The notes: generated from the letters alone by a model not told the origin. A DNA stretch of 64,000 nt from Actinomycetaceae bacterium MB13-C1-2 (GCA_035621235.1 CP141731.1:1054001-1118000), one strand, 5' to 3'; counted from the stretch's first letter, positions 9,094 to 17,998 are shown. Program-made: numbers and translations.

Positions 9094-10800
9094 ATGACTC
9101 AAAGCACGAAGCGGCGCAAAGTATCTGCGCTAATGGCTGCTGCTGCGGGCATCGCACTGGTCGCCGGCTGTTCTAGCGGTGGCGGAACGACTCCCGCATC
9201 CGGAGATGAGGGCACCACTGATGAGGGGACTACGGAGTCCTCAGGTGGTAAAGACACCCTCGTAATTTTTGCTGGTTCGCAGACTCCGATCCTGGCGAAC
9301 TTCAACCCCTATTCGCCGACACTGCTTCACGCAACACAGGGTCCTGTGTACGAGACCCTGATGCTGTTCAACAAGGCGGCAGACACCCCTCCGACCCCGA
9401 TGCTCGGAACCGAGGCAACGTGGAATGAGGACGGTACCGAACTGACCGTCAAACTCCGTGAGGGTGTCAAATGGTCGGATGGTGAGGACTTCACCGCTGA
9501 CGACGTTGTCTACTCACTTACCAATGATCTGATTAAGGCTTCGTACGTTGACACCGTTGAGAAGGTGAACGATCACGAGGTCATCGTAAAGACCAACGAA
9601 CCCGCGTTCGTGAACGAGTTCGCGATTCTGCAGACCTTCATCGTTCCAGAGCACATCTATGGTCAGAAGAGTTCTGAAGAACTACTTGAATGGACCGATC
9701 CGGAACCCGTTGGTACCGGCCCCTACACTGTCGCTTCGGTCTCTGAGGCCGTTTACACCCTCGACGCCAATCCGAACTACTGGGGCGGCGAACCTGCCGT
9801 GAAGCACCTGCGCTACCTGGGCATTGACGCTAACGGTTCTGCCGAGGACATGCTGCGTTCTGGTGACGTTGACTGGATGTCGCTGTTTGTTCCCGACCCG
9901 GACTCAATCGACATGGGCTACATCAACACGCCGATTGATCCAACCGTTCTTTACACCTGCTCGAACGCTGATCTCGGATGCCAGGGACCCCAAACCGAGG
10001 TCGCTGTCCGCCAGGCTCTCAGCGCTGCCCTTGACCGCGGCGCAATCAACGAGAAGGCGTTCGTTGGCCTAACCAAGGAAATCTCGCCGACCTACGCTCT
10101 GTTAGGCCGTGATGACAAGTGGATCGCTCCGGACCAGTCGACTGAGCCGATCAACCAGTCAGCTGACATTGACGGTGCGAAGAAGATCCTTGAGGATGCC
10201 GGCTACACGCTTGGCTCCGATGGAATCTACGAGAAGGACGGCCAGAAGCTGTCTATGACCGTCACGTCGGTTGATGGCTGGTCCGACTACAACGACGCTG
10301 GTCGTCTGATTGAGGAGCAGGCCAAGGAAGCCGGTATCGAGGTAATCGCCTCCACCGTTTCATGGAACGAGTTCTCTGATGCTCGCCAGTCCGGCAACTA
10401 CCAGCTGATTATTGGTGGCATGGTCGGAACCTCGACGGCTGATCCCTACATGATCTACCACGACTGGTTCACTTCGGATGAGACCGCTCCCGTTGGTGAA
10501 CAGCTTCCGGTTGGTGGCTGGGGTATTGCCCGTTACTCGAACCCTGAGGTTGACGCCGCTGTTCAGGCTGCATCTGAAACCAACGATGACGCCGCAAAGC
10601 TGGAGCAGTACGGAATTATTCAAGAGGCGATCGTTCGCGACCTGCCTTACATTCCGCTACTGATCAACGCTACTCAGACCTTCACTAACGCGAAGGACTT
10701 CACCGGCTGGCCGACCGATTCGGACCTGTACGCCTTCCCACCGTCGTGGGGTTCGGGTTCATCAGGTCTGATTCTGTCCAAGATCACCCCGGCAGAGTAG
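9094..10800 (+). CDS. ABC importer substrate-binding lipoprotein (SBP family 5)
   Basis: 568 residues. The signal sequence ends in the lipobox LVAGC with C26 lipidated, followed by a Ser/Thr/Glu/Gly-rich linker (about 27-52). The rest is a family-5 extracellular binding protein (DppA/OppA fold), recognisable by WSDGEDFTADDVVYSL and LEDAGYTLGSDGIYEKDGQK. Such proteins bind peptides, nickel chelates or oligosaccharides. The downstream GH3 hexosaminidase suggests an amino-sugar oligosaccharide or muropeptide, but this is inference from context. AAGGAAGGA before the ATG is a strong ribosome binding site. It heads a five-gene transporter operon. Confidence 0.92.
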   Translation: MTQSTKRRKVSALMAAAAGIALVAGCSSGGGTTPASGDEGTTDEGTTESSGGKDTLVIFAGSQTPILANFNPYSPTLLHATQGPVYETLMLFNKAADTPPTPMLGTEATWNEDGTELTVKLREGVKWSDGEDFTADDVVYSLTNDLIKASYVDTVEKVNDHEVIVKTNEPAFVNEFAILQTFIVPEHIYGQKSSEELLEWTDPEPVGTGPYTVASVSEAVYTLDANPNYWGGEPAVKHLRYLGIDANGSAEDMLRSGDVDWMSLFVPDPDSIDMGYINTPIDPTVLYTCSNADLGCQGPQTEVAVRQALSAALDRGAINEKAFVGLTKEISPTYALLGRDDKWIAPDQSTEPINQSADIDGAKKILEDAGYTLGSDGIYEKDGQKLSMTVTSVDGWSDYNDAGRLIEEQAKEAGIEVIASTVSWNEFSDARQSGNYQLIIGGMVGTSTADPYMIYHDWFTSDETAPVGEQLPVGGWGIARYSNPEVDAAVQAASETNDDAAKLEQYGIIQEAIVRDLPYIPLLINATQTFTNAKDFTGWPTDSDLYAFPPSWGSGSSGLILSKITPAE

Positions 10801-10805
10801 TCTGA

Positions 10806-10825
10806 CAGGGCTGATTGCAGCCCTG
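10806..10825 (+). promoter_or_regulatory. Intercistronic hairpin after the binding-protein gene
   Basis: CAGGGCTG (10806-10813) and CAGCCCTG (10818-10825) form a perfect 8-bp stem with loop ATTG, right after the stop codon of the binding-protein gene. No T-tract follows. Hairpins at this place in importer operons commonly stabilise the upstream message, so that binding protein is made in excess over permease. Confidence 0.6.
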
Positions 10826-10847
10826 ATACTCAAGGAAGGAAATTCCT

Positions 10848-10892
10848 ATGGTTCGAAGAGGAGCCGCACGGCTTTGGGGGGTTGAGGCATGA
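10848..10892 (+). CDS. 14-codon upstream reading frame coupled to the permease start
   Basis: ATG at 10848 is preceded by AAGGAAGG at good spacing, the best ribosome binding site in this gap. It opens a frame for MVRRGAARLWGVEA whose TGA (10890-10892) overlaps the permease ATG (10889-10891) as ATGA. The permease's own Shine-Dalgarno is poor. The likeliest role is translational coupling that meters permease synthesis; the peptide itself need have no function. I infer this from the layout only. Confidence 0.5.
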   Translation: MVRRGAARLWGVEA

Positions 10893-11881
10893 AGTTTTAT
10901 GCCCGCCGACTCGCTTTCTATCTCGTTACGTTGTGGGCAGCGATCTCGTTCAACTTCTTCATTCCCCGCTTACTGCCGGGTAATCCCGCCGACATTCTGT
11001 TGGCAAAGATGGCCCGCAACGGTGAGGTACCACCCGCCGTTGAGCGGAACGTGCGGCTCCTCCTCGGCGGAGACGCAGACCAGTCCATGTGGACTCAGTA
11101 CATCGAGTACTGGAAGAGTCTGTTTCAAGGCAACCTGGGTGTTTCAATCACGAAGTACCCAACGCCTGTAACCAGTCTGATTGGGGCCGCGCTCCCGTGG
11201 ACTCTGGGACTGGTTGGCACCGCCACCATTATCGCCGCCGTTCTGGGCGTCGGGCTTGGTGCGTGGGCCGGTTGGAAGCGCGGAACCTGGGTGGACAATC
11301 TGGTTCCGGCATCCACCCTTCTTCAGTCGCTCCCCTACTTCTGGGTGGCTATCCTCCTCGCGTTCCTTTTCTCGGTGCAGTTCAAGGTCTTCCCTCGAAT
11401 AGGGGGTTACGACGTTTTCACATATGACGCACCCGAGTTATCGTGGGGCTTTATCGGCTCCGTGATAAAACATGCGGCGTTACCCGCCCTAACAATCGTC
11501 ATTTCTGCATTTGGTGGCTGGATGCTTGGAATGCGCAACATGATGGTCTCGACCCTCTCTGAGGACTACATAACGACAGCAGAAGCCAAGGGTTTGCGGC
11601 CGCGTCGAATCTTCATGACGTACGCCACCCGCAACGCGATGCTTCCTTCGATCGCAGGTTTTGCCGTTTCCCTCGGATTCGTCGTCGCCGGATCGATTGT
11701 CATGGAGCAGGTATTCACCTATCCGGGCATCGGAAAGCTAATGATCACTGCGGTGCAGGGCAACGACTACGCACTGATGCAGGGTGTGTTCCTGGTAATT
11801 ACGCTGGCGGTCCTTTCAGCCAATTTGCTCATGGATCTGTTCTACGGATTCGTCGACCCGAGAGTGAGGTCCCGTGGCTGA
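10889..11881 (+). CDS. ABC importer permease, DppB/OppB type
   Basis: 330 residues with about six membrane segments, starting MKFYARRLAFYLVTLW, the usual N-terminal anchor of DppB/OppB permeases. The EAA loop that docks with the ATPases is AEAKGLRPRRIFMTYATRN, followed by the family-typical EQVFTYPGIGKLM. The C-terminus ends in FVDPRVRSRG. It pairs with the next permease to form the channel. Its ATG overlaps a 14-codon upstream frame (ATGA), and its own 3' end overlaps the next gene by 8 bases. Confidence 0.92.
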   Translation: MKFYARRLAFYLVTLWAAISFNFFIPRLLPGNPADILLAKMARNGEVPPAVERNVRLLLGGDADQSMWTQYIEYWKSLFQGNLGVSITKYPTPVTSLIGAALPWTLGLVGTATIIAAVLGVGLGAWAGWKRGTWVDNLVPASTLLQSLPYFWVAILLAFLFSVQFKVFPRIGGYDVFTYDAPELSWGFIGSVIKHAALPALTIVISAFGGWMLGMRNMMVSTLSEDYITTAEAKGLRPRRIFMTYATRNAMLPSIAGFAVSLGFVVAGSIVMEQVFTYPGIGKLMITAVQGNDYALMQGVFLVITLAVLSANLLMDLFYGFVDPRVRSRG

Positions 11882-13109
11882 TAAGAACCGAGACGACCTC
11901 ACCGGTATGTCCAGCGACGACGCGATTTCGGATCTGACACCCGATCAGGTGGCAGCAGATGAAATGCTGGCCTCGAAAGAAGTCGCTTTCGATGACGCGC
12001 ACTCGGATTTCGACGAGGATCCGACTCTGGCCGGCAATGCCGATTTCGTCGCAGCGGAGACCGCTGGCTTTGACGACGGCACGGCGCCAGACAATCCCAC
12101 TGAACTACAGGAAGAAGAACGCGCCGCACTACAGCATGCCGAGGCGGTAGACGTTCCGGTAAATGCTCCGGTCACCGGCGAGATGCGCAAGCCCAAGAAG
12201 CGGAAGTCGCAGTTCATCCCTCCGATCACTCCGAAGCTGGTCATTGGATTGACGCTGGTACTCGGGATCATTCTTTTTGCGATCCTAGCGCCCATGTTCA
12301 GTCTTAATCCCGCGTTCTCCGGCTATCCCTCGTTCCTACCCCCTGGCGGAGAACATATCCTCGGCACGACCAAGTTGGGCCGCGACGTTTTTGCTCAGCT
12401 CGCGATTGGCGGACGAGGATCGCTACAAGTGGGGCTGATCGCCGGTGGAATCGCCCTGACAATGTCGTTGATCTTCGGAATCGTCTCCGGATACGTCGGC
12501 GGCTGGACTGACGAGGCCCTCTCGCTGGTAACCAACGTTATGCTGGTTATCCCGGGCCTCCCGCTAATGATTGTGGTTGCCTCATACGCCCAGCAGCGTT
12601 CAATGATGCTGGTGGCCCTGATCCTTGGCTTTACCAGTTGGGCCGGTTCGGCTGTGGTCCTCCGCGCGCAGGCGCGCTCTCTTCGCACAAGAGACTACGT
12701 TGCCGCTTCCAAAGTCGCGGGTGAGGGGCCGCTACGGATTATTACCGTTGAGATTCTCCCCAACCTTCTGCCGCTACTGGCCGCTCAGTTCATTGGTGCT
12801 GTGGTTGCGGCCATCCTGGGCGAGGCGGGCTTGTCTTACCTGGGCCTTGGTCCGAACGGGATCATCACCTGGGGCACCATGCTGAATGAAGCTCAGGTCG
12901 GCAATGCGCTCCAGGCGGGAGCCTGGTGGTGGTTCGTTCCGCCGGGACTAATGATTGCCCTGTTTGGCACAGGTCTTTCTCTTGTCAACTTCTCGATTGA
13001 CGAGATAATCAATCCGAAGCTGAAGGCTGCGCCCCTTGCGGAAAAGAGAGTTCGGCAGGCAAAGAAGGCAGAGCGCAAGGCTCGTCGCGCCGCGAAGGCA
13101 GGAGCTTAG
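11874..13109 (+). CDS. ABC importer permease, DppC/OppC type, with a long acidic N-terminal extension
   Basis: 411 residues. About the first 105 are acidic, low-complexity and probably disordered (many Asp/Glu, few aromatics), ending in a basic KPKKRK patch before the first membrane segment. This extension is absent from ordinary DppC proteins of about 290-300 residues. The remainder is a normal DppC permease: LGTTKLGRDVFAQL after the first segment and the EAA loop AASKVAGEGPLRIITVEILP. The GTG start at 11874 has GAGTGAGG upstream and overlaps the previous gene by 8 bases. A short basic C-terminal tail (KKAERKARRAAKAGA) follows the last segment. Confidence 0.9.
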   Translation: MADKNRDDLTGMSSDDAISDLTPDQVAADEMLASKEVAFDDAHSDFDEDPTLAGNADFVAAETAGFDDGTAPDNPTELQEEERAALQHAEAVDVPVNAPVTGEMRKPKKRKSQFIPPITPKLVIGLTLVLGIILFAILAPMFSLNPAFSGYPSFLPPGGEHILGTTKLGRDVFAQLAIGGRGSLQVGLIAGGIALTMSLIFGIVSGYVGGWTDEALSLVTNVMLVIPGLPLMIVVASYAQQRSMMLVALILGFTSWAGSAVVLRAQARSLRTRDYVAASKVAGEGPLRIITVEILPNLLPLLAAQFIGAVVAAILGEAGLSYLGLGPNGIITWGTMLNEAQVGNALQAGAWWWFVPPGLMIALFGTGLSLVNFSIDEIINPKLKAAPLAEKRVRQAKKAERKARRAAKAGA

Positions 13110-13114
13110 GTCCG

Positions 13115-14080
13115 ATGTCTACTGAGAACACACCGCAAAAGAAGACTCCTACGGTCGCTTCGCAAAACGAAGACTTCGAAGCCACGGTAAAGGTCGGTGA
13201 CGCTTCCAGGCCTGTGGCCGATCTTGACGCATATTTGGCAAAGCAGACTCCGGTCGTCGAGGCCAGGGGGATGACTATCGACTACGAGGTTGACCCTCCA
13301 GTGCATGCCGTCATTGACGTTGATCTCACTGTCAACCGTGGTGAAATCGTCGGATTGGCGGGTGAGTCCGGTTGCGGCAAGACGACTCTGGCATACGGAA
13401 TCAATCGACTCCTGAAGCCGCCAGCCCTGCTGGTTGGAGGAGAGGTTACCTTTCACGATGCTTCCGGAACAGACATTGACGTTATCGCCCTGAAAGGCGA
13501 CGAACTTCGTATGTTCCGCTGGGATAAGGTTTCGATGGTTTTTCAGGGGGCTATGAACTCTCTGAATCCCGTCATCTCTATTCGTAAACAGCTCTACGAC
13601 GTGTTCACCACGCACCGTCCAGGCATGACCAAGCATCAGATGAATGACCGGTGCGTCGAGCTCTTTGAACTGGTCGGCGTCGATCCTAATCGTCTGGACT
13701 CATTTGCTCATGAGCTGTCGGGAGGCATGCGTCAGCGCGTAATGATTGCTATGGCATTGGCACTTAGCCCGCAGCTGATGATTATGGACGAGCCAACTAC
13801 GGCATTGGACGTGGTGGTCCAACGCGGAATCCTGCGCGAGATCATGCGTCTTCGCGAACAGTTGCAGTTCGCGGTCATCTTCATCACTCACGACTTGCCG
13901 TTGCTTCTTGAGATTTCAGACCGCATCGCGATCATGCTCCGTGGGGAAATCATTGAGATGAACTTGGCCGAGAATATCCTCCACCACCCGCAGGAGGAGT
14001 ACACGAAGAAGCTCTTGGGATCCTTCCCGAGTCTGATGGGCGAACGGGGCTCCTTCGTGCGTACGGGAGAGGACAGCTAG
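13115..14080 (+). CDS. ABC importer ATPase, DppD/OppD type
   Basis: 321 residues. About 45 extra N-terminal residues precede the ATPase fold. Walker A is GESGCGKTT, the signature ELSGGMRQR and Walker B LMIMDEPTTALD, with the switch histidine in ITHDLP. The usual DppD C-terminal cysteine-rich iron-sulfur motif is not apparent; the protein ends shortly after HPQEEYTKKLLGSFP. It powers uptake through the two permeases as a heterodimer with the next gene. Its TAG stop shares one base with the GTG of the next gene. Confidence 0.92.
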   Translation: MSTENTPQKKTPTVASQNEDFEATVKVGDASRPVADLDAYLAKQTPVVEARGMTIDYEVDPPVHAVIDVDLTVNRGEIVGLAGESGCGKTTLAYGINRLLKPPALLVGGEVTFHDASGTDIDVIALKGDELRMFRWDKVSMVFQGAMNSLNPVISIRKQLYDVFTTHRPGMTKHQMNDRCVELFELVGVDPNRLDSFAHELSGGMRQRVMIAMALALSPQLMIMDEPTTALDVVVQRGILREIMRLREQLQFAVIFITHDLPLLLEISDRIAIMLRGEIIEMNLAENILHHPQEEYTKKLLGSFPSLMGERGSFVRTGEDS

Positions 14081-14991
14081 TGGCAGGTCAACTTGAGGTA
14101 AAGGACCTCACCAAGGTCTACAAGATCCGCAAGGGTTTTAAGTCCACCGATCTGGTTGCCGTCAACAAGGTGAACTTCACCCTTGAGCAGGGAAAAACAA
14201 TCGCATTGGTTGGGGAGTCGGGTTCCGGTAAATCAACCGTTGCAAAGATGCTCTGCCTACTTGAGAAGCCGACTTCTGGGCAAATTCTGCTCGATGACCA
14301 CCCAATCCCTCATGGATCAAGGGCTGTCAAGCACTACCGCGGCGATCTGCAGATGGTCTTCCAGGACCCATTTGCTTCGCTGAACCCGTTCCACACCGTT
14401 CGTCACACGATCGAACGTCCCCTCCGTCTCCATAAACGAGCTAAGAATAGTGCCGGGTACGAGGAGTTAGTTCTTGAACTACTCGACCGTGTTCGACTGA
14501 CTCCGGCTGAGGTCTTCGCCGATAAGAAGCCGCACGAAATGTCTGGTGGTCAGCGTCAGCGTGTTGCCATCGCCCGTGCTCTAGCTCCGGGCGCACGATT
14601 TTTGGTCGCGGACGAGCCCGTGTCGATGCTTGACGTATCGATCCGACTCGGCGTGCTAAATCTTCTGGCCAGGCTACAGAGGGAAGAGAACCTCGGCGTT
14701 CTGTACATCACCCACGACCTCGCTACCGCACGGCACTTCTCTGACGAGATCCTGGTTATGTTCCGAGGAAACATTGTTGAGCGAGGCCCCTCGGACCAGG
14801 TAATCCTCGACCCTCAACACGAGTACACCAAGCTACTGCTTTCTGCCGCCCCGAACCCGGATAACCAGGGCAAACTACGCGATTCTGTCCGTCGGGAGCT
14901 CGAAGAGGCACTGGCCGAGGAGAAGGCTCACCGAGATCGCTTTGGCACTGATCAACTTGCCCAGCAGGTTACCGGCAAGTCCGCAAAATAG
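14080..14991 (+). CDS. ABC importer ATPase, DppF/OppF type
   Basis: 303 residues. Walker A GESGSGKST, Q-loop region MVFQDPFASLNP (a DppF/OppF hallmark), signature EMSGGQRQRV and Walker B FLVADEPVSMLD are all intact. The C-terminus HPQHEYTKLLLSAAPNP is typical of OppF, followed by a charged tail. The GTG start overlaps the previous TAG by one base (TAGTG), so the two ATPases are tightly coupled. It is the last transporter gene; the GH3 gene begins 43 bases downstream and is very likely on the same transcript. Confidence 0.92.
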   Translation: MAGQLEVKDLTKVYKIRKGFKSTDLVAVNKVNFTLEQGKTIALVGESGSGKSTVAKMLCLLEKPTSGQILLDDHPIPHGSRAVKHYRGDLQMVFQDPFASLNPFHTVRHTIERPLRLHKRAKNSAGYEELVLELLDRVRLTPAEVFADKKPHEMSGGQRQRVAIARALAPGARFLVADEPVSMLDVSIRLGVLNLLARLQREENLGVLYITHDLATARHFSDEILVMFRGNIVERGPSDQVILDPQHEYTKLLLSAAPNPDNQGKLRDSVRRELEEALAEEKAHRDRFGTDQLAQQVTGKSAK

Positions 14992-15034
14992 CTGAATCGA
15001 AAGACGAGTCGTCAACTGAGGAGCACAGAAGGCC

Positions 15035-16678
15035 GTGAATCGAGACATTGCGCTCCTTGAGCAGGCTCTTGAAAAGCTTCCTGAGTGGCCCGTCGAAAAG
15101 GTTGTCGGGCAACTGTTCTCATTGGCGGTTGGGTCCCACTCAAACGGGACCGAAGCATTCTGGGACGCCCCGCAGACGGTCCTCGACCTGCTGACGAAGT
15201 ATCAGGTTGGCGGTATCTGCTATTACACGGTCGGTGACGATGGGACAGACCCTCGTGTAACCGCAGAGCTTGCCCGACAGTTTCAAGGTCGGGCTGAACT
15301 CCCTCTGCTGTTCGCTGCGGACCAGGAAGGGGGGATGATTTCCCGCGTTCGTGAACCCGCACTTCGGATGCCGTCCGCAATGGCTCAGAGCGCAACGGAT
15401 GACTGGGAGCTGATAGAACGTCTAGCGGAACTGGGGGGTGCGGATCTGCGTCAAGCAGGCTTCAACTTTGCCTATGCTCCAGTTGCCGATGTCAACACCG
15501 AACCGGCGAACCCGGTGATCGGTGTTCGTTCCCCGAGTTCCTCTCCCGAAGTGGTGGGGTGTTTCGATGCGGCGGTAGTGCGGGGACTGGGTAAGGCCGG
15601 TGTTGCCTCTTGCCTTAAGCACTTTCCTGGACACGGCAACACCAATGTCGACTCCCACATCGGCCTCCCAAAGTTGACTACTACCCGAGAGCAGTGGGAA
15701 CGGGTCGAAGCTCTCCCGTTTAGGGTGGGAATCCGCTGTGGTGCGGACTCTGTAATGATGGGTCACCTGGTTGTCCCAGGACTTGATCCCAGCGGAGTTC
15801 CAGCCACGTTCTCAAGGCCGATAGTTACAGGGTTGCTTAGGGAATATCTTGGCTTCGAGGGCGTCATTGTCACAGACGCCCTCGACATGGCGGGGGCCGG
15901 TCATCCGAGCGGTTCTGCGGGTGCTTGTGTGGACGCGCTACTTGCGGGCAACGACCAACTGCTCATGCCCCTTGTTCCTGAAGAGGGCATCGAAGGAGTG
16001 ATCGCCGCAGTTCAAGACGGTCTCCTTGATATGGCTGAACTCAGAAAATCTGCCCGCCGTGTCCTGAAGCTGAAGCTCAAGTTGGTTCGCACGTGGGACG
16101 AACTGGAGAACCAGGACTGCGCCACCGGCGAGCAGCAACCGGAGTGGTCAGATGCCTCTGTAGTGAATGCGGATCTGGTCTCGGATACGTTCGCCCGTGC
16201 CCTGACGTGGCGCGATTCGAAGCGTACGTGGGTCCTTCCTGCAAACCAGGTGATTTCTATAGTCCCTGATATTGGGCCAGCGGACTATCCACGAGGCTCG
16301 GTTGACTTTGCGCCCGCGCTCCGTGAAGACCTCGTAAGCAGGGATATCCCAGCCCAGATTGTTACTGCCGACGAGCTGGAACAGGGAGGCCTGGACGGGC
16401 CAATCATCCTGGTCTCTCGCAACGCTTCACTGGATCGAGGTGCCGCTGAGCGGATCCGGCAACTAGCGCCGAGTGCTGATGTTGTGATCGCTACCCGATC
16501 TCCTTATGACGCATCGCTTGTTCCGGAAGTCGTCCCCATGCTCTTGGTCTATGGCGACATCGCGCCTGCGGTTCCGGTACTCACCAAGGCGCTTCTGACC
16601 GGTATAGCTCCCGGAGTTCTTCCGGTTGATCTGGTCGATGACCGAGGACGGATCCGCTGGCCTCGCAGACTGGGCTAG
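15035..16678 (+). CDS. GH3 beta-N-acetylhexosaminidase or N-acetylglucosaminide phosphorylase, cytosolic
   Basis: 547 residues without a signal peptide. The barrel domain carries the NagZ-type loop KHFPGHGNTNVDSH (195-208), whose D206-H208 dyad marks N-acetylglucosaminidases rather than beta-glucosidases, and the nucleophile D281 in VTDALDM. About residues 390-547 form a second alpha/beta domain. Short NagZ enzymes lack this domain, but Cellulomonas fimi Nag3, reported to act as a phosphorylase, has a similar two-domain build; that comparison is from memory. With the importer just upstream, it probably cleaves imported GlcNAc- or cell-wall-derived saccharides. GTG start with AGAAGG upstream. 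Confidence 0.85.
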   Translation: MNRDIALLEQALEKLPEWPVEKVVGQLFSLAVGSHSNGTEAFWDAPQTVLDLLTKYQVGGICYYTVGDDGTDPRVTAELARQFQGRAELPLLFAADQEGGMISRVREPALRMPSAMAQSATDDWELIERLAELGGADLRQAGFNFAYAPVADVNTEPANPVIGVRSPSSSPEVVGCFDAAVVRGLGKAGVASCLKHFPGHGNTNVDSHIGLPKLTTTREQWERVEALPFRVGIRCGADSVMMGHLVVPGLDPSGVPATFSRPIVTGLLREYLGFEGVIVTDALDMAGAGHPSGSAGACVDALLAGNDQLLMPLVPEEGIEGVIAAVQDGLLDMAELRKSARRVLKLKLKLVRTWDELENQDCATGEQQPEWSDASVVNADLVSDTFARALTWRDSKRTWVLPANQVISIVPDIGPADYPRGSVDFAPALREDLVSRDIPAQIVTADELEQGGLDGPIILVSRNASLDRGAAERIRQLAPSADVVIATRSPYDASLVPEVVPMLLVYGDIAPAVPVLTKALLTGIAPGVLPVDLVDDRGRIRWPRRLG

Positions 16679-16686
16679 ATCCCTGC

Positions 16687-16827
16687 TCATGGAAACCTTG
16701 GAACAACTGCCTGACCGTTGGCCTCGCAGACTCGGCAGACATGGCTGTTGTCCGAGTTGCGGGCTTCCAGCATTCGACCTAACTCGGACCGTTTGGTGAC
16801 CCAGGCGTTTGAGGTTGTATTTGGCAT
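16687..16827 (-). pseudogene. Short antisense reading frame with a CxxC motif, possible gene remnant
   Basis: A 46-codon frame on the minus strand between two plus-strand genes. It contains WVTKRSELGRMLEARNS and CRVCEANG, which look more like real protein than chance, but no family is recognised. The ATG lies inside a 16-base tandem repeat and has no clear ribosome binding site. It could be the tail of a lost gene or a small protein. Confidence 0.25.
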
Positions 16828-16851
16828 CTTTGAAGTTTGGCATCTTTGAAG
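16820..16851. repeat. Two perfect copies of a 16-base tandem repeat
   Basis: TTTGGCATCTTTGAAG occurs at 16820-16835 and again immediately at 16836-16851. Nearby, the 14-mer TGGCCTCGCAGACT is found both in the last codons of the GH3 gene (16658-16671) and 61 bases later (16719-16732). Together these point to slippage or recombination in this gap. Confidence 0.85.
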
Positions 16852-16912
16852 ATAGTGGGGCGTCGTGGTGATTTGTTTTCTCGCAATGCTGATGGTTTGA
16901 GATGCTAGGTGC

Positions 16913-17998
16913 ATGACAAACGAAGCCATTCCCGCATTGACTATCCCTGACCTTTTCCTTGAGGTCGCTCCCGAATACAGGTATCCCGATCCCTATGACG
17001 CACCATCCCTTAGGTGGGGAGTGTTGGGTCCGGGTGGAATCGCGAGGAAGTTCGCGACTGACCTGATCTCGTACTCAGGCCAAACTGTCTTGGCAGTCGG
17101 ATCGAGGAACGCCGAGCGTGCGGCTCAGTACGCCTCCGAGTTCGATATCGACCCAGCTCGTGCCTACGGGTCGTACGAGGAACTGGTAGCGGATCCTGAG
17201 GTGGACGCGATCTACGTCGCGACTCCGCACATCCGACACAGAGAGGACGCACTCCTAGCGTTACGCGCAGGAAAGCCAGTATTGGTCGAAAAGTCTTTCA
17301 CGATGTCCGAGGAAGAGGCTAGAGAGGTTTTTGACGAGGCGGACGCTCGCGGTCTGTTCGCTATGGAAGCAATGTGGAGCCGGCACCTGCCACACTACGC
17401 CTGGATCAGAGAGGTGCTAAAGACCGGAAGCTTGGGCCCTCTTCGCTATTTCTCGGCAGACCACGGTCAGTCCTTGAGGAATGTTCCACGTTTGGTCGAA
17501 CCCGAACTCGGGGGCGGGGCGATGCTTGACCTCGGTGTTTATCCCTTACACCTCCAGCAGATGGTGCTGGGGTATCCAGAGGTGGTGCAGTCCGCGTCGC
17601 GGCTCTCGGAGAAACAGATCGATTTGAGCGACATGGTGCTGAGTTCCTATTCAGGTGCGACCGCAGTCGCCACTTGCCAGCTAGACCTGAGCACTCCCAC
17701 TACGGGCGAGCTTGGTTTCGAGGGTGGAGGCATTCAAATGGATACGAGGTTCTATTGCCCCACATCTGTCGTGCTCGAAGTAAATGAAGTGGATCCAAAG
17801 ACGTTGGGAGTGATCGGGTCGCGCACGGCGACGTGGGACGCTACTGCACCGGGCGGTTTCCAGTACCAGGCAGCGGAAGTAGCGCGTCGCGTTGCTGCGG
17901 GGAAGACGCAGTCGGAGGTGGTCCCCTGGTCTGCCACACTGGATGTCCAGCGAATGATGGACTCGGTGTTGAAGGAGGCCGGATACGTCGGCCGCTAG
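16913..17998 (+). CDS. Gfo/Idh/MocA family oxidoreductase
   Basis: 361 residues. The NAD(P)-binding Rossmann motif is WGVLGPGGIARKFA (about 35-48), and the conserved lysine of the family is in KPVLVEKSFTMS. The C-terminal half (from about 165) is the Gfo/Idh/MocA dimerisation and substrate domain, with GGAMLDLGVYPLHL typical of dehydrogenases acting on trans-dihydrodiols or sugars. Members oxidise sugars, inositols or related polyols; the substrate is not evident here. The ATG is preceded only by a weak TAGG. It is probably separate from the importer operon, and a repeat element lies downstream. Confidence 0.88.
   Translation: MTNEAIPALTIPDLFLEVAPEYRYPDPYDAPSLRWGVLGPGGIARKFATDLISYSGQTVLAVGSRNAERAAQYASEFDIDPARAYGSYEELVADPEVDAIYVATPHIRHREDALLALRAGKPVLVEKSFTMSEEEAREVFDEADARGLFAMEAMWSRHLPHYAWIREVLKTGSLGPLRYFSADHGQSLRNVPRLVEPELGGGAMLDLGVYPLHLQQMVLGYPEVVQSASRLSEKQIDLSDMVLSSYSGATAVATCQLDLSTPTTGELGFEGGGIQMDTRFYCPTSVVLEVNEVDPKTLGVIGSRTATWDATAPGGFQYQAAEVARRVAAGKTQSEVVPWSATLDVQRMMDSVLKEAGYVGR

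Noticed and set aside
16902-16916. 4-codon frame (MLGA) ending on the start of the Gfo/Idh/MocA gene
   Set aside because: Too short and without a ribosome binding site; expected by chance for a gene beginning ATGA.
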